DNA of 64,000 nt from contig CALUMZ010000002.1 of the NCBI GenBank assembly GCA_944321865.1, positions 61,648-125,647 of the forward strand. Reading direction: 5' to 3'. The position numbers and the translations under genes were made by a program. This DNA comes from an uncultured Muribaculaceae bacterium (GTDB lineage: Bacteria; Bacteroidota; Bacteroidia; Bacteroidales; Muribaculaceae). Under the pieces are notes generated by a model. That model was not told the origin of the DNA and ran no database searches. It saw nothing but the letters and a program-made list of their open reading frames with translations. Within the stretch, counting starts at the first letter, position 1. The number at the start of each line of letters is the position of its first letter. Shown piece after piece: positions 18,362 to 25,692 of this stretch.

Positions 18362-21300
18362 TCATCTCACTACTATCTTGTGAGTTTCAATACCTTTGTC
18401 TGTCGTTACCCTGACGATATAAACGCCGTCAGAAAACATTTCGGTTGACACCTCTGTCACGCTGTCAAACACTGCGATTCCCCTGCCTTGCAGGTCATAC
18501 AGTTCCACACGGCCTGCCATGCCTGTGTGTATGAGCTTCGCATCATCGTCGTAGTAAAACGCTCCACCGGCACCGACAGCCTCAACACCCGATTGGTCGT
18601 ATACAGAGAATACCAATTCCGATGCTTCGGAATATTGCCGGCTGCCATCCATTGCCGTATACACGGCCACCACCCTTGCCAAGTGGTCGCCTTCCGAAAG
18701 TTGCGACATAGTGAAACTGTTGGTTGCAGTCTGCCCGAGCAATTCTTCATCTACGTATACTTCAAACGTTGCAATCTGCTGTGCCAACGTAGTCTCGTAG
18801 CCAATGTATATGTCATCGACGGCAAACATGAACCGTTGGTCCGACACGCAACGCAGCACCACGCGGCGCGCATCTTTGGGTATTGTGTATGTGAATTTCG
18901 TCCATTGCCCGCCCACTTCTTGCGGCTCATCCGAGAGCCATTCTATTCCGGTGGTGGCGACACTTCCTGTTGTGGTGTAGCCCACCATGAACTGCTCGTT
19001 TTCGGCAACCATGCCCGAGTAGCCTGCCACAGCGTAGAAGCTGAACACGAAATCATCGGCAAATTCAAGCTCGGGCGAGAAAAGATAATCATCGTTATGC
19101 TTTCCCGCCGCATAATATTGGTCGATTGCAATGTCGGCAAGCACCTTGTTTCCGCTGTGCGGATGAACATATTTGAACAAATCGGGCTCGGTCTTTGACG
19201 GATTAAACACGATAAACGCCATCGGCTCTCCCATGTTCTCAAACGGCTGCGTGACCTCGGCCAACTCATAAGTTTTTGCACCATCGGCATCAATGTATTC
19301 CCAACCAAGGTCGCCGGCGCAATTAACGGCAAAGTCTTCCATGCCTTCAAAATCCTCCTCCAAGCATTCGCCTGTGTTCCATTGCAACGTCACCTCATCA
19401 CCGTCTTGTGTGGCACTCAGGTTAACCACGCGTTCGGGTATAAGCGTCATCGAGTAAGATGCCTCATAATTGTTGCCACTGCCGAAATCGACTTCCTTGA
19501 CAATCGTCTCAAAGCCTTTCTTCTCGATTGTCATTGTGTAAATGCCCTTGCGAATGTTTTCAAACGTTGCATAACCGTCGACGACACCGGCAGTATAAAC
19601 CAGACCCGAATTGCCGGTTCCTTTCAATTCGACCAATGCGCCATCGGTCAGCCCGATTCCCATGCTTGTATAAACCTGCAACGACACATTGGTGCGCATG
19701 TTGTTTTCAGTCACTGCCGAGAAACTTATGTCTGATGTTTCTCCACCGGGATAGTTGGCCCGCAAAGCATAATAGTAATCGCCTTGGGCTGCTTGCTTAT
19801 ATGAACGGTCGTAATACGACAAGTCGCCAATTCCATCCTTTACCGTCGTCCAAGAAGTGCCTGCGGTGATTTCGCCGGATGTTATGGCTGCCTCATAGTC
19901 TGCGTCAGTCAGTCGCCACAGCGTGTAAGTCAACCCTTCGGGCTGCGGGGCGTCCACGGTGGCTTCGTCGGTCAGAGACAGTGCACACACACCCGACTTC
20001 AGCAATCCGTTGCCCGCCTGCGCCGGAATACCTAATATGTACCCGAATCCGCGCACCAGCAGATTGCCCGAAAAGACGGCGTTGATAAAATCATCTTGCA
20101 GGTAATCGTTGGCTATGTAATATTGATAGGAATACGGATAAGGCTCTTGACCCGAATCGTATGGGACATACAGGTTGGGACCAATGATAACTGCAAGGCA
20201 ACCGTTGTCGGCCTCCACCGGATTTTCAAACACATGCTCGGTCCACTGCATGTTGCCGTCAAAATCATAATTGATGGTTGCAACATCATCGGCTTCATAC
20301 AGGATTTCATCAGTCGGATTACCATAAGAATCAAGGGCATACACTTTGACATCGACGATTTCCTGCTTGTAGCTCGTGGTGGTGACCCACTTCATTCCGT
20401 TCAATATCACCGGCTGCGCAAATCTCACTCCGACGGCAGCATTCTCGCCCTGCACGCTCACCTGCCCGTAATAACTGCCGTTGTCGTATCGGAACTCGGT
20501 TTCGCGCAAAGGCATCATCCACGACACGAACATGCCGTCTTGCAGCAAGTCGGTCTGTATGTTTTTGGGCGACACAACGTTGGTTTCAAGTGCTATCGTA
20601 CCCAAATCCTCCGGTTCGCCGGTCAAACTCAATTGCGAGCGGTATGTCTTCTTCAGGTCATACTTGATTTCCAGCACATATTCGGATTCACTCACTTTTA
20701 CGCCTTCAAGCAAGAATGCCCCGTCGACACCTGTCGAAGTGGAATGAAATTCCACTCCCGATATTTCAACCGAGGCTCCGCTTATGGCTGTCCCCGCTTC
20801 GTCGACCACCTTGCCACTCACGTTCACTCGCGGCTCATAAGTCATTGTAATGTTCTTTTCGAGATTCTCCCCGCGCACCACGGTTACGGTCTCCTTGGCC
20901 GAAACATAATCGGCCTTCGTCACATTTATCTCATATTCGCCCGGCGACACCTCGGGAAAACTGTATTTTCCTTCGGCATCAGTGGCTTTTGTCAGCAGTT
21001 TGTATTTATCGCCGCTTATGGTAATCGTGGCATCGGCCACCGGTTCCCCGCCATCACTGCTCACTATTCCCGAAATGGTAGAGAGCGTGTTGTCGGCAAC
21101 CTCGAAACTGTACATGTCGATGCGGCTGCCCATCATAAACGGGTTATATGCCTGAATGCCGAAATAGTATGTACCGGGCTCCACGCCATCGGGCAAATCA
21201 AACACATAAAATTGCGGTGTCCGGTTGTTAAACTCTGGATAATCCATTATTTCAATCGTCTGCCCGTCGGCACTTGCCGTTTTCCCCATCGTAAACCTGA

Positions 21301-21613
21301 ACCACTCGGTCGACGCGCTCATCATCATCACCCTTACGCACAAATCGTCGGGATTCTCGATATTGATTGCCGGGCTGAACATCCAAGCATCGGTGTCGCC
21401 GCCAAAGTTAAAGCCCGTTTGCAGCGAAGCATAGCTGTAGTTCCATTCCCACTGAATGTCACAGTTTGTGGCTCGGGTCCATGTGTCAAACTCCTCTTGC
21501 GTATTAAATCCACAGTAATAGGCATCGGTCGGCAGCTCATCTTGCGCTTTTGCTCCAAGTATGCCGAGGCATAAGGCTGCCGCCAGTGTTAAAAATAATG
21601 TTTTTGTTTTCAT
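18362..21613 (-). CDS. Type IX secreted adhesin-like protein with carboxypeptidase-regulatory repeats
   Basis: This is a 1083-residue exported protein. Domains in order: signal peptide (residues 1-23), a MAM/choice-of-anchor-like jelly-roll region (about 25-172, YYCGFNTQEEFDTWTRATN), two carboxypeptidase-regulatory-like domains (about 174-343, ISGIVSSDGGEPVADATITI and NVSGKVVDEAGTAISGASVE), and a third at about 640-715. Then come a fibronectin-like strand set (VNLSATQDGDEVTLQWNTG), a second jelly-roll region (about 770-940), and a C-terminal sorting tail (GRVELYDLQGRGIAVFD, FSDGVYIVRVTTDKGIETHK). The tail is the type A signal used by the type IX secretion system. No catalytic motif is seen, so surface binding is inferred. 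It follows the Omp28-like gene by 18 bases and ends at a terminator. Confidence 0.8.
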   Translation of the reverse strand: MKTKTLFLTLAAALCLGILGAKAQDELPTDAYYCGFNTQEEFDTWTRATNCDIQWEWNYSYASLQTGFNFGGDTDAWMFSPAINIENPDDLCVRVMMMSASTEWFRFTMGKTASADGQTIEIMDYPEFNNRTPQFYVFDLPDGVEPGTYYFGIQAYNPFMMGSRIDMYSFEVADNTLSTISGIVSSDGGEPVADATITISGDKYKLLTKATDAEGKYSFPEVSPGEYEINVTKADYVSAKETVTVVRGENLEKNITMTYEPRVNVSGKVVDEAGTAISGASVEISGVEFHSTSTGVDGAFLLEGVKVSESEYVLEIKYDLKKTYRSQLSLTGEPEDLGTIALETNVVSPKNIQTDLLQDGMFVSWMMPLRETEFRYDNGSYYGQVSVQGENAAVGVRFAQPVILNGMKWVTTTSYKQEIVDVKVYALDSYGNPTDEILYEADDVATINYDFDGNMQWTEHVFENPVEADNGCLAVIIGPNLYVPYDSGQEPYPYSYQYYIANDYLQDDFINAVFSGNLLVRGFGYILGIPAQAGNGLLKSGVCALSLTDEATVDAPQPEGLTYTLWRLTDADYEAAITSGEITAGTSWTTVKDGIGDLSYYDRSYKQAAQGDYYYALRANYPGGETSDISFSAVTENNMRTNVSLQVYTSMGIGLTDGALVELKGTGNSGLVYTAGVVDGYATFENIRKGIYTMTIEKKGFETIVKEVDFGSGNNYEASYSMTLIPERVVNLSATQDGDEVTLQWNTGECLEEDFEGMEDFAVNCAGDLGWEYIDADGAKTYELAEVTQPFENMGEPMAFIVFNPSKTEPDLFKYVHPHSGNKVLADIAIDQYYAAGKHNDDYLFSPELEFADDFVFSFYAVAGYSGMVAENEQFMVGYTTTGSVATTGIEWLSDEPQEVGGQWTKFTYTIPKDARRVVLRCVSDQRFMFAVDDIYIGYETTLAQQIATFEVYVDEELLGQTATNSFTMSQLSEGDHLARVVAVYTAMDGSRQYSEASELVFSVYDQSGVEAVGAGGAFYYDDDAKLIHTGMAGRVELYDLQGRGIAVFDSVTEVSTEMFSDGVYIVRVTTDKGIETHKIVVR

Positions 21614-21631
21614 AATATTTTGGGGTTATGG

Positions 21632-23521
21632 TCAACGTATGAATTTTGCCGAACGGCATTCTTTGGCATTGGCAATCCTGACGATGTAGGCTCCTCGCGG
21701 CAATGCCGATATATCGACGGCCCGGCTGTTCACCGACTTTATTACCTGCACTCCCGACATGGTGAATATGCTTATTTCACTTTCGATACCGGTCGTCAGC
21801 ACATCACCGGCAATCAAAAATCCGGGTTCAGCATCACTTGTCACATTATTTTCCACCCCTGCCGCATCTTCGGTCACAGACTTTTGCACGGCGTTAAACA
21901 CGGCGTTGTTGCTTGGCGTGGTTTGGTCGGAATTGGCAATAAATGCTACCACACGCATATTGGCTGCATTCCACTCTGCCGGAAGGGTGTAAGAATAATC
22001 GTCAGACGAATATTTCCCTTCGCCGTCAAATTCCACCTTGTCACCCCATGTGGCAGTCATTATGTGGCGCACAACATTGTCGTGACGGTAGTTCTCTATA
22101 AATTCGCTACGGTTGTTGAGTTGCCGCCCCACAAGTCCGTCCTCAACCAAGAACACAAACAGGCTCACCCGGTCGCCGTCAATCCGGTCGGCGTTCCCCG
22201 ACGGCACCGATGCGTCTACGCTCACATCCAAGCTGCGTGCCGCCTTGTCGTAATCCACGTTCAGGTCAAGATCGACGTATGCCGGCACGTCGTTCATCCC
22301 CGAAAAGATTACAGGCGCAGTGTCACGGTCAGGCTCCACCACCGGACTTGCCGACGTTCCCGCCCCATATTGCGACAAATCACTGCGGTTGACCATCATG
22401 GCTGGATTGTATGACCCCTCGCTGCCAAACAGTTTCAAGTATTCGCCACTTTCGGGTATCGTGAAACTGTCGTCGGCAAATCCGCTGTGATGCGTTACCC
22501 ATATCACATTGCTGTATTTGGCCGTGTTGCGGGCAAGTGTGGCATGCCCTGTCGGGCAGTTGGCGCAATATTCGCTCGAAAACTGTTCGAGCAAAATGTA
22601 ATGCCGGGCATAATCGCTGTTGAAAATCAGGTTGCCGGTTTCTTTGCTGCGCGAGTCGCTGGTATTTTCTTGACCGTTTACCTCATCGACGCTTACGGTC
22701 AACGTCCCTATGGCATTTGCATCGACCGAAAAACCATCTAACGTTATGAGCCGGTATCCGTTTGAAGGTATTTCCAAGTTGCCCACCTCCATTCGAGTGG
22801 TTTCATCTTTGAATCCGCAGCTTATCGACAAGCTGTTGATAGTTTCCGCCCCCATGTTGCGTACCACCACATCCACCGCAATGGGGCGGCCGGTGGGCTG
22901 GCACTTGCCTACGCGCAACGACTTTATCGAGGCTGCGTTTTGTGGCAGGTTTTCTCCTTCAACGACGGCTTGAATGTTCAGGTTGCCGCCTGTTTCATGG
23001 TACCACGACCACGACGCATAGTCTCCGTCGGTCTGCGAAAATGCCATATAGTCTGACAGGTCATTATCCTCTTCCTCCCCGTCAAAAGAGATTATCATCC
23101 CCTTGCTCTTTATGCTGAATCCGACAAACAAATCTTCTCCCTCACCTGTAATTTCGTATGGCTCTGAGAGTACAACCTCGTTCCAACCTTCGTTCAGTTG
23201 CTCAATCGTCTGCGTGTAAAATGGCTCACCCGACAGGTCGTGTGATAAGAACAGCTCGTTGTCTTGCTCTGAAGGCATCATGGCCAGTGGCAACCTGACA
23301 CGCGTTATCCGATTTCCCGCCAAAGTTTTCATGTACCCGGCCGGAAACTCCACAGCCTGACGCAAAAAAATGGGATAATTAGGCTCTCCCATTTCAACAT
23401 CGGTTTCCAAGTCGCCATTCCCATACCCGATAATCAACTGCTGTGATTTACCATACGCGATGGCAGACGAAAAAGCCAATGCGCCACACAGCAACAGGTG
23501 TAAAAAGAAAGATTTGGTCAT
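21632..23521 (-). CDS. Omp28-like thioredoxin-fold protein with type IX sorting tail
   Basis: This 629-residue exported protein has a signal peptide (MTKSFFLHLLLCGALAFSSA). A beta-rich N-terminal half resembles secreted binding domains. An Omp28-type region at about residues 305-500 begins HYILLEQFSSEYCANCPTGH, a thioredoxin-like strand followed by a CxxC. The C-terminal sorting tail (ISIFTMSGVQVIKSVNSRAV, LPRGAYIVRIANAKECRSAK) directs export and attachment by the type IX system. Omp28-family proteins are surface antigens of Porphyromonas-type bacteria with no settled enzyme role. It shares an operon with the large secreted protein downstream, 18 bases away. The 27-base palindrome at 23547-23573 lies just before its start and could be an operator. 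Confidence 0.8.
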   Translation of the reverse strand: MTKSFFLHLLLCGALAFSSAIAYGKSQQLIIGYGNGDLETDVEMGEPNYPIFLRQAVEFPAGYMKTLAGNRITRVRLPLAMMPSEQDNELFLSHDLSGEPFYTQTIEQLNEGWNEVVLSEPYEITGEGEDLFVGFSIKSKGMIISFDGEEEDNDLSDYMAFSQTDGDYASWSWYHETGGNLNIQAVVEGENLPQNAASIKSLRVGKCQPTGRPIAVDVVVRNMGAETINSLSISCGFKDETTRMEVGNLEIPSNGYRLITLDGFSVDANAIGTLTVSVDEVNGQENTSDSRSKETGNLIFNSDYARHYILLEQFSSEYCANCPTGHATLARNTAKYSNVIWVTHHSGFADDSFTIPESGEYLKLFGSEGSYNPAMMVNRSDLSQYGAGTSASPVVEPDRDTAPVIFSGMNDVPAYVDLDLNVDYDKAARSLDVSVDASVPSGNADRIDGDRVSLFVFLVEDGLVGRQLNNRSEFIENYRHDNVVRHIMTATWGDKVEFDGEGKYSSDDYSYTLPAEWNAANMRVVAFIANSDQTTPSNNAVFNAVQKSVTEDAAGVENNVTSDAEPGFLIAGDVLTTGIESEISIFTMSGVQVIKSVNSRAVDISALPRGAYIVRIANAKECRSAKFIR

Positions 23522-23546
23522 AATTTCATGTATTAAAGGTTACACA

Positions 23547-23573
23547 TATACATCTCTTGGCAAGAAATGTATA
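23547..23573. repeat. 27-base palindrome, copy 1
   Basis: Arms TATACATCTCTTG (23547-23559) and CAAGAAATGTATA (23561-23573) flank one central base, with one mismatch between arms. It lies 26 bases upstream of the Omp28-like start, where an operator or 5' leader hairpin would sit. Confidence 0.7.
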
Positions 23574-23740
23574 TTACTACGTTATACACTACAAATCAAT
23601 AAGATAACAATAATATCATTTCCTTATATCCTGCCGCTTAATTTGTTTTTTACGATTTCTCGGTTTATATACTTGACTTTCCCTGATACAGCATTAATGT
23701 GTTTTTCGCCTTAACAACCAAAAGAAAAAATCATTTTATT

Positions 23741-23771
23741 TTTACATTGCTCTCAACTTTTCATATATTTG
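23741..23771 (+). promoter_or_regulatory. Candidate plus-strand promoter upstream of the integrase remnant
   Basis: TTTA (23741-23744), 19 bases, TATATTTG (23764-23771): one mismatch from the Bacteroidota consensus. The second palindrome begins nine bases downstream, so it would fall at the start of the transcript. No intact gene follows. Confidence 0.45.
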
Positions 23772-23780
23772 TGGTATAGA

Positions 23781-23805
23781 TATACATCTCTTGCCAAGAG
23801 ATGTA
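23781..23805. repeat. 27-base palindrome, copy 2
   Basis: TATACATCTCTTG (23781-23793), one base, then CAAGAGATGTA (23795-23805): the same palindrome as at 23547, 234 bases away, with a nearly perfect inner match. Two copies in one small region suggest a protein-binding site or a recombination site. Confidence 0.7.
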
Positions 23806-23810
23806 CCTAA

Positions 23811-23960
23811 TTTTGTGCCTTAAATGCCTTGGCTGCCAGCATTACGGCTCAAGTGGTCATGAAATGGACGGGACACAGCGACTACAAGGCGATAAAACCT
23901 TACATAGACATAGCAGATGATGTGAAAGCCAGTTCGACAAGCAAATTCAACCAACTATAA
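23811..23960 (+). pseudogene. C-terminal remnant of a tyrosine recombinase (integrase)
   Basis: A plus-strand frame without a start codon reads VVMKWTGHSDYKAIKPYIDI followed by ADDVKASSTSKFNQL and a TAA at 23958-23960. This is the end of phage/conjugative-element integrases of Bacteroidota: the second active-site His in TGHS and the catalytic Tyr in KPYIDI are both there. The frame is closed by a stop at 23808, so about 300 or more N-terminal residues are gone. It lies about 250 bases from the 3' end of tRNA-Asp, a classic integration target, which suggests the leftover of a lost island. Confidence 0.8.
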
Positions 23961-23978
23961 AAACAATCATCAAGTTTC

Positions 23979-24077
23979 ATGCTTACTCCAAGTGTGCAGA
24001 AAATCACGGATGAAATCCAAAGCCTTAACAATATTTCATTTACGCAAGAACCTCTTGCACAAATTCAGGAGGTATAA
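23979..24077 (+). pseudogene. Possible remnant frame, 32 codons
   Basis: An ATG frame reading MLTPSVQKITDEIQSLNNIS and ending QEV-stop follows the integrase remnant by 18 bases on the same strand. The composition is protein-like (amphipathic helix), but I recognise no family and no clear ribosome site. It may be the start of a former cargo gene of the same lost element. Confidence 0.25.
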
Positions 24078-24126
24078 CGATAGAAAAGTGGTGGCATTTC
24101 GGACAAATCCCTAAAATTTAAAGAAT

Positions 24127-24171
24127 ACAAAAACACCCGACTTTACATTCTTGGGTGTAAAATCGGGTGTT
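24127..24171 (-). terminator. Terminator of tRNA-Asp
   Basis: AACACCCGACTTTACA (24132-24147) pairs with TGTAAAATCGGGTGTT (24156-24171), 16 pairs with one mismatch and an 8-base loop. On the minus strand it is followed by a short T run and lies about 36 bases beyond the tRNA 3' end. A smaller hairpin (ACATTGA/TCAATGT, 24183-24200) sits between. Confidence 0.8.
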
Positions 24172-24206
24172 TAATTTGTAAAACATTGATTTTTCAATGT
24201 CTATTG

Positions 24207-24281
24207 CGGTGCGGACGGGACTCGAACCCGCGACCCCATGCGTGACAGGCATGTATTCTAACCAGGCTGAACTACCGCACC
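24207..24281 (-). tRNA. tRNA-Asp (anticodon GTC)
   Basis: The minus strand folds into a full cloverleaf: acceptor GGTGCGG/CCGCACC, anticodon stem CATGC/GCATG around CTGTCAC, and T-arm GCGGG-TTCGAGT-CCCGT. The discriminator is G and CCA is not encoded. Position 34 is G, the position modified to queuosine by enzymes including QueA in this window. Its promoter is at 24345-24376 and its terminator at 24127-24171. The 3' end faces the integrase remnant. Confidence 0.96.
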
Positions 24282-24344
24282 AATCTTTTCTGCTGCTTTG
24301 CGGCTCGCTTGCCGCCGCTCTCACTTATTTCGTGATTGCGAGTG

Positions 24345-24376
24345 CAAAATTAGTGGTTTCGTTTGAATTGTGCAAA
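24345..24376 (-). promoter_or_regulatory. Promoter of tRNA-Asp
   Basis: On the minus strand TTTG (24373-24376), 20 bases, TAATTTTG (24345-24352): a complete match to the Bacteroidota consensus. The tRNA 5' end lies 63 bases downstream. Confidence 0.75.
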
Positions 24377-24466
24377 TATTTCCGCAATATTTTTCAGTAA
24401 TTGCGCAATATTTTCCGAAGAAATACTGCACTTGACGCAAAACCGCCCTGTTGCACAGCATTATAA

Positions 24467-24587
24467 CAGTAGAGGGTGTATCAAAATTATCATTCCAATG
24501 TGGCAGTAGAGGGTGTATCAAAATTGTGAAAGATGCAGGAAAGGGGCAGCTCCGCTGCCCTTTTTCCCATTTTGATACACCATCTAC
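24467..24587. repeat. MITE-like element with GGTGTATCAAAAT ends
   Basis: GTAGAGGGTGTATCAAAATT occurs twice in direct orientation (within 24467-24488 and 24504-24525) and once inverted as ATTTTGATACACCATCTAC (24569-24587). The inner part holds a hairpin, GGGGCAGC/GCTGCCC (24543-24560). No coding capacity. A lone end of the same kind is at 11883. The ends could be terminal repeats of a small non-autonomous transposon, and the extra direct copy looks like a second insertion. Confidence 0.65.
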
Positions 24588-24670
24588 ATCAGGGGTGCTA
24601 AAATTCAAATAGCTTAATATTTATATCACTCCCGCAGGGGCGGCATTGTGGCCGGCCCTGCGGTGGAGGG
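24588..24670. other. Hairpin downstream of korB, possible weak terminator
   Basis: CCGCAGGG (24632-24639) pairs with CCCTGCGG (24656-24663) just after the korB stop at 24671. The minus-strand sequence beyond it is AT-rich but has no proper T run, so termination is likely weak. Confidence 0.4.
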
Positions 24671-25687
24671 TTATTTCACTTCCCACGTATCGCCGGCAAG
24701 CAGCATGTCGCGCAAGCATGTATAGCCTTTGCGGGCACGCACATCGGCTACTTGCTGTTCGATTTCTTCATTGTACACAGGTGCCTCGACGTCGCGTATC
24801 ACACCGATGGCAAGCGGCAACGTGTGCCCATCCATCATTGCCAACTGCTGGTGCAGGAAATTTGACTGGGTGTGAGCATCATGCGTCAATATATCGTCGA
24901 TATAATAGCCATCCTCCCCTATTGTCACGGCTTTCAGCCCGAAACCGTCTTGCACAAGACCCTTTTCACGGTTTGCTCCGAAAAGCATCTTTTCGCCATG
25001 AACGAGGTGGATGGTGTGTTCGGGACGGTTGGCACGCTCGCTCACATAATTGTGTATACCATTGTTGAATATCACGCAATTCTGCAAAATCTCAACCACC
25101 GAGCATCCGCGATGACGTGCGGCTGCCACCATCACTTCCTGCGACACCGTCTGTTCCACATCAAGGCTGCGGGCAAAGAATGTCCCACGTGCGCCAAACA
25201 CCAATTCGGCCGGGATAAACGGATCTTCGGTCGTACCGTATGGCGACGACTTGCTCACGAATCCGCGGTCGCTCGTGGGCGAATACTGCCCCTTGGTAAG
25301 CCCGTATATTTTATTATTGAGCAACAGCATGTTCACATCCACGTTGCGGCGCACTTCGTGAATGAAGTGGTTGCCACCGATGGCAAGACCATCTCCGTCG
25401 CCCGACACCTGCCATACAGTCAAGTCGGGATTTGCCACCTTGATGCCCGTGGCCACGGCTGCACCGCGCCCGTGGATGGTGTGGAACCCGTAGGTGTTCA
25501 TGTAATATATCAGGCGCGAGCTGCAACCGATACCCGACACCACCACTATCTCATGCGGCGGTATGCCCAATTGAGCCATTGCCTTGTGCAACTCACTGAG
25601 CACGGCATGGTTGCCGCAACCGGGACACCAACGCACGGCTTGGTCGCTCTTGTAATCACTTTGCGTATATGTTTTTGTCTCTTCCAT
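24671..25687 (-). CDS. korB: 2-oxoacid:ferredoxin oxidoreductase, beta subunit (KorB)
   Basis: This is the thiamine-diphosphate-binding half of a ferredoxin-linked 2-oxoacid oxidoreductase, most likely for 2-oxoglutarate. Motifs include RWCPGCGNHAVL near residue 20, VSGIGCSSRL, HGRGAAVATGIK, and the TPP-binding QVSGDGDGLAIGGNH with a following LLLNNKIYGLTKGQ. The ATG at 25687 is chosen because GGAGG lies ten bases before it; a TTG at 25696 sits directly after that GGAGG and is a poor start. It follows korA by five bases. No separate ferredoxin-like subunit gene is nearby, as in other two-subunit Kor enzymes. Confidence 0.94.
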   Translation of the reverse strand: MEETKTYTQSDYKSDQAVRWCPGCGNHAVLSELHKAMAQLGIPPHEIVVVSGIGCSSRLIYYMNTYGFHTIHGRGAAVATGIKVANPDLTVWQVSGDGDGLAIGGNHFIHEVRRNVDVNMLLLNNKIYGLTKGQYSPTSDRGFVSKSSPYGTTEDPFIPAELVFGARGTFFARSLDVEQTVSQEVMVAAARHRGCSVVEILQNCVIFNNGIHNYVSERANRPEHTIHLVHGEKMLFGANREKGLVQDGFGLKAVTIGEDGYYIDDILTHDAHTQSNFLHQQLAMMDGHTLPLAIGVIRDVEAPVYNEEIEQQVADVRARKGYTCLRDMLLAGDTWEVK

Positions 25688-25692
25688 TTCTG

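Larger units (their letters stand above)
23522..24206. other. Mobile-element scar between the Omp28-like gene and tRNA-Asp
   Basis: No intact gene. Contents from left to right: a 27-base palindrome before the Omp28-like gene, an AT-rich stretch, a plus-strand promoter-like site, a second copy of the palindrome, the C-terminal remnant of a tyrosine recombinase, a 32-codon frame of unknown origin, and the terminator of tRNA-Asp. Each is listed separately. Confidence 0.6.

Noticed and set aside
20096..21574. A 492-codon plus-strand frame opposite the large secreted protein
   Set aside because: Cys/His/Tyr-rich composition without motifs, fully covered by the secreted protein gene with its signal peptide, repeats and sorting tail.
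23522..24206. Intact prophage or integrative element
   Set aside because: Only an integrase C-terminal fragment remains; no structural, transfer or cargo genes are present between it and the neighbouring core genes.
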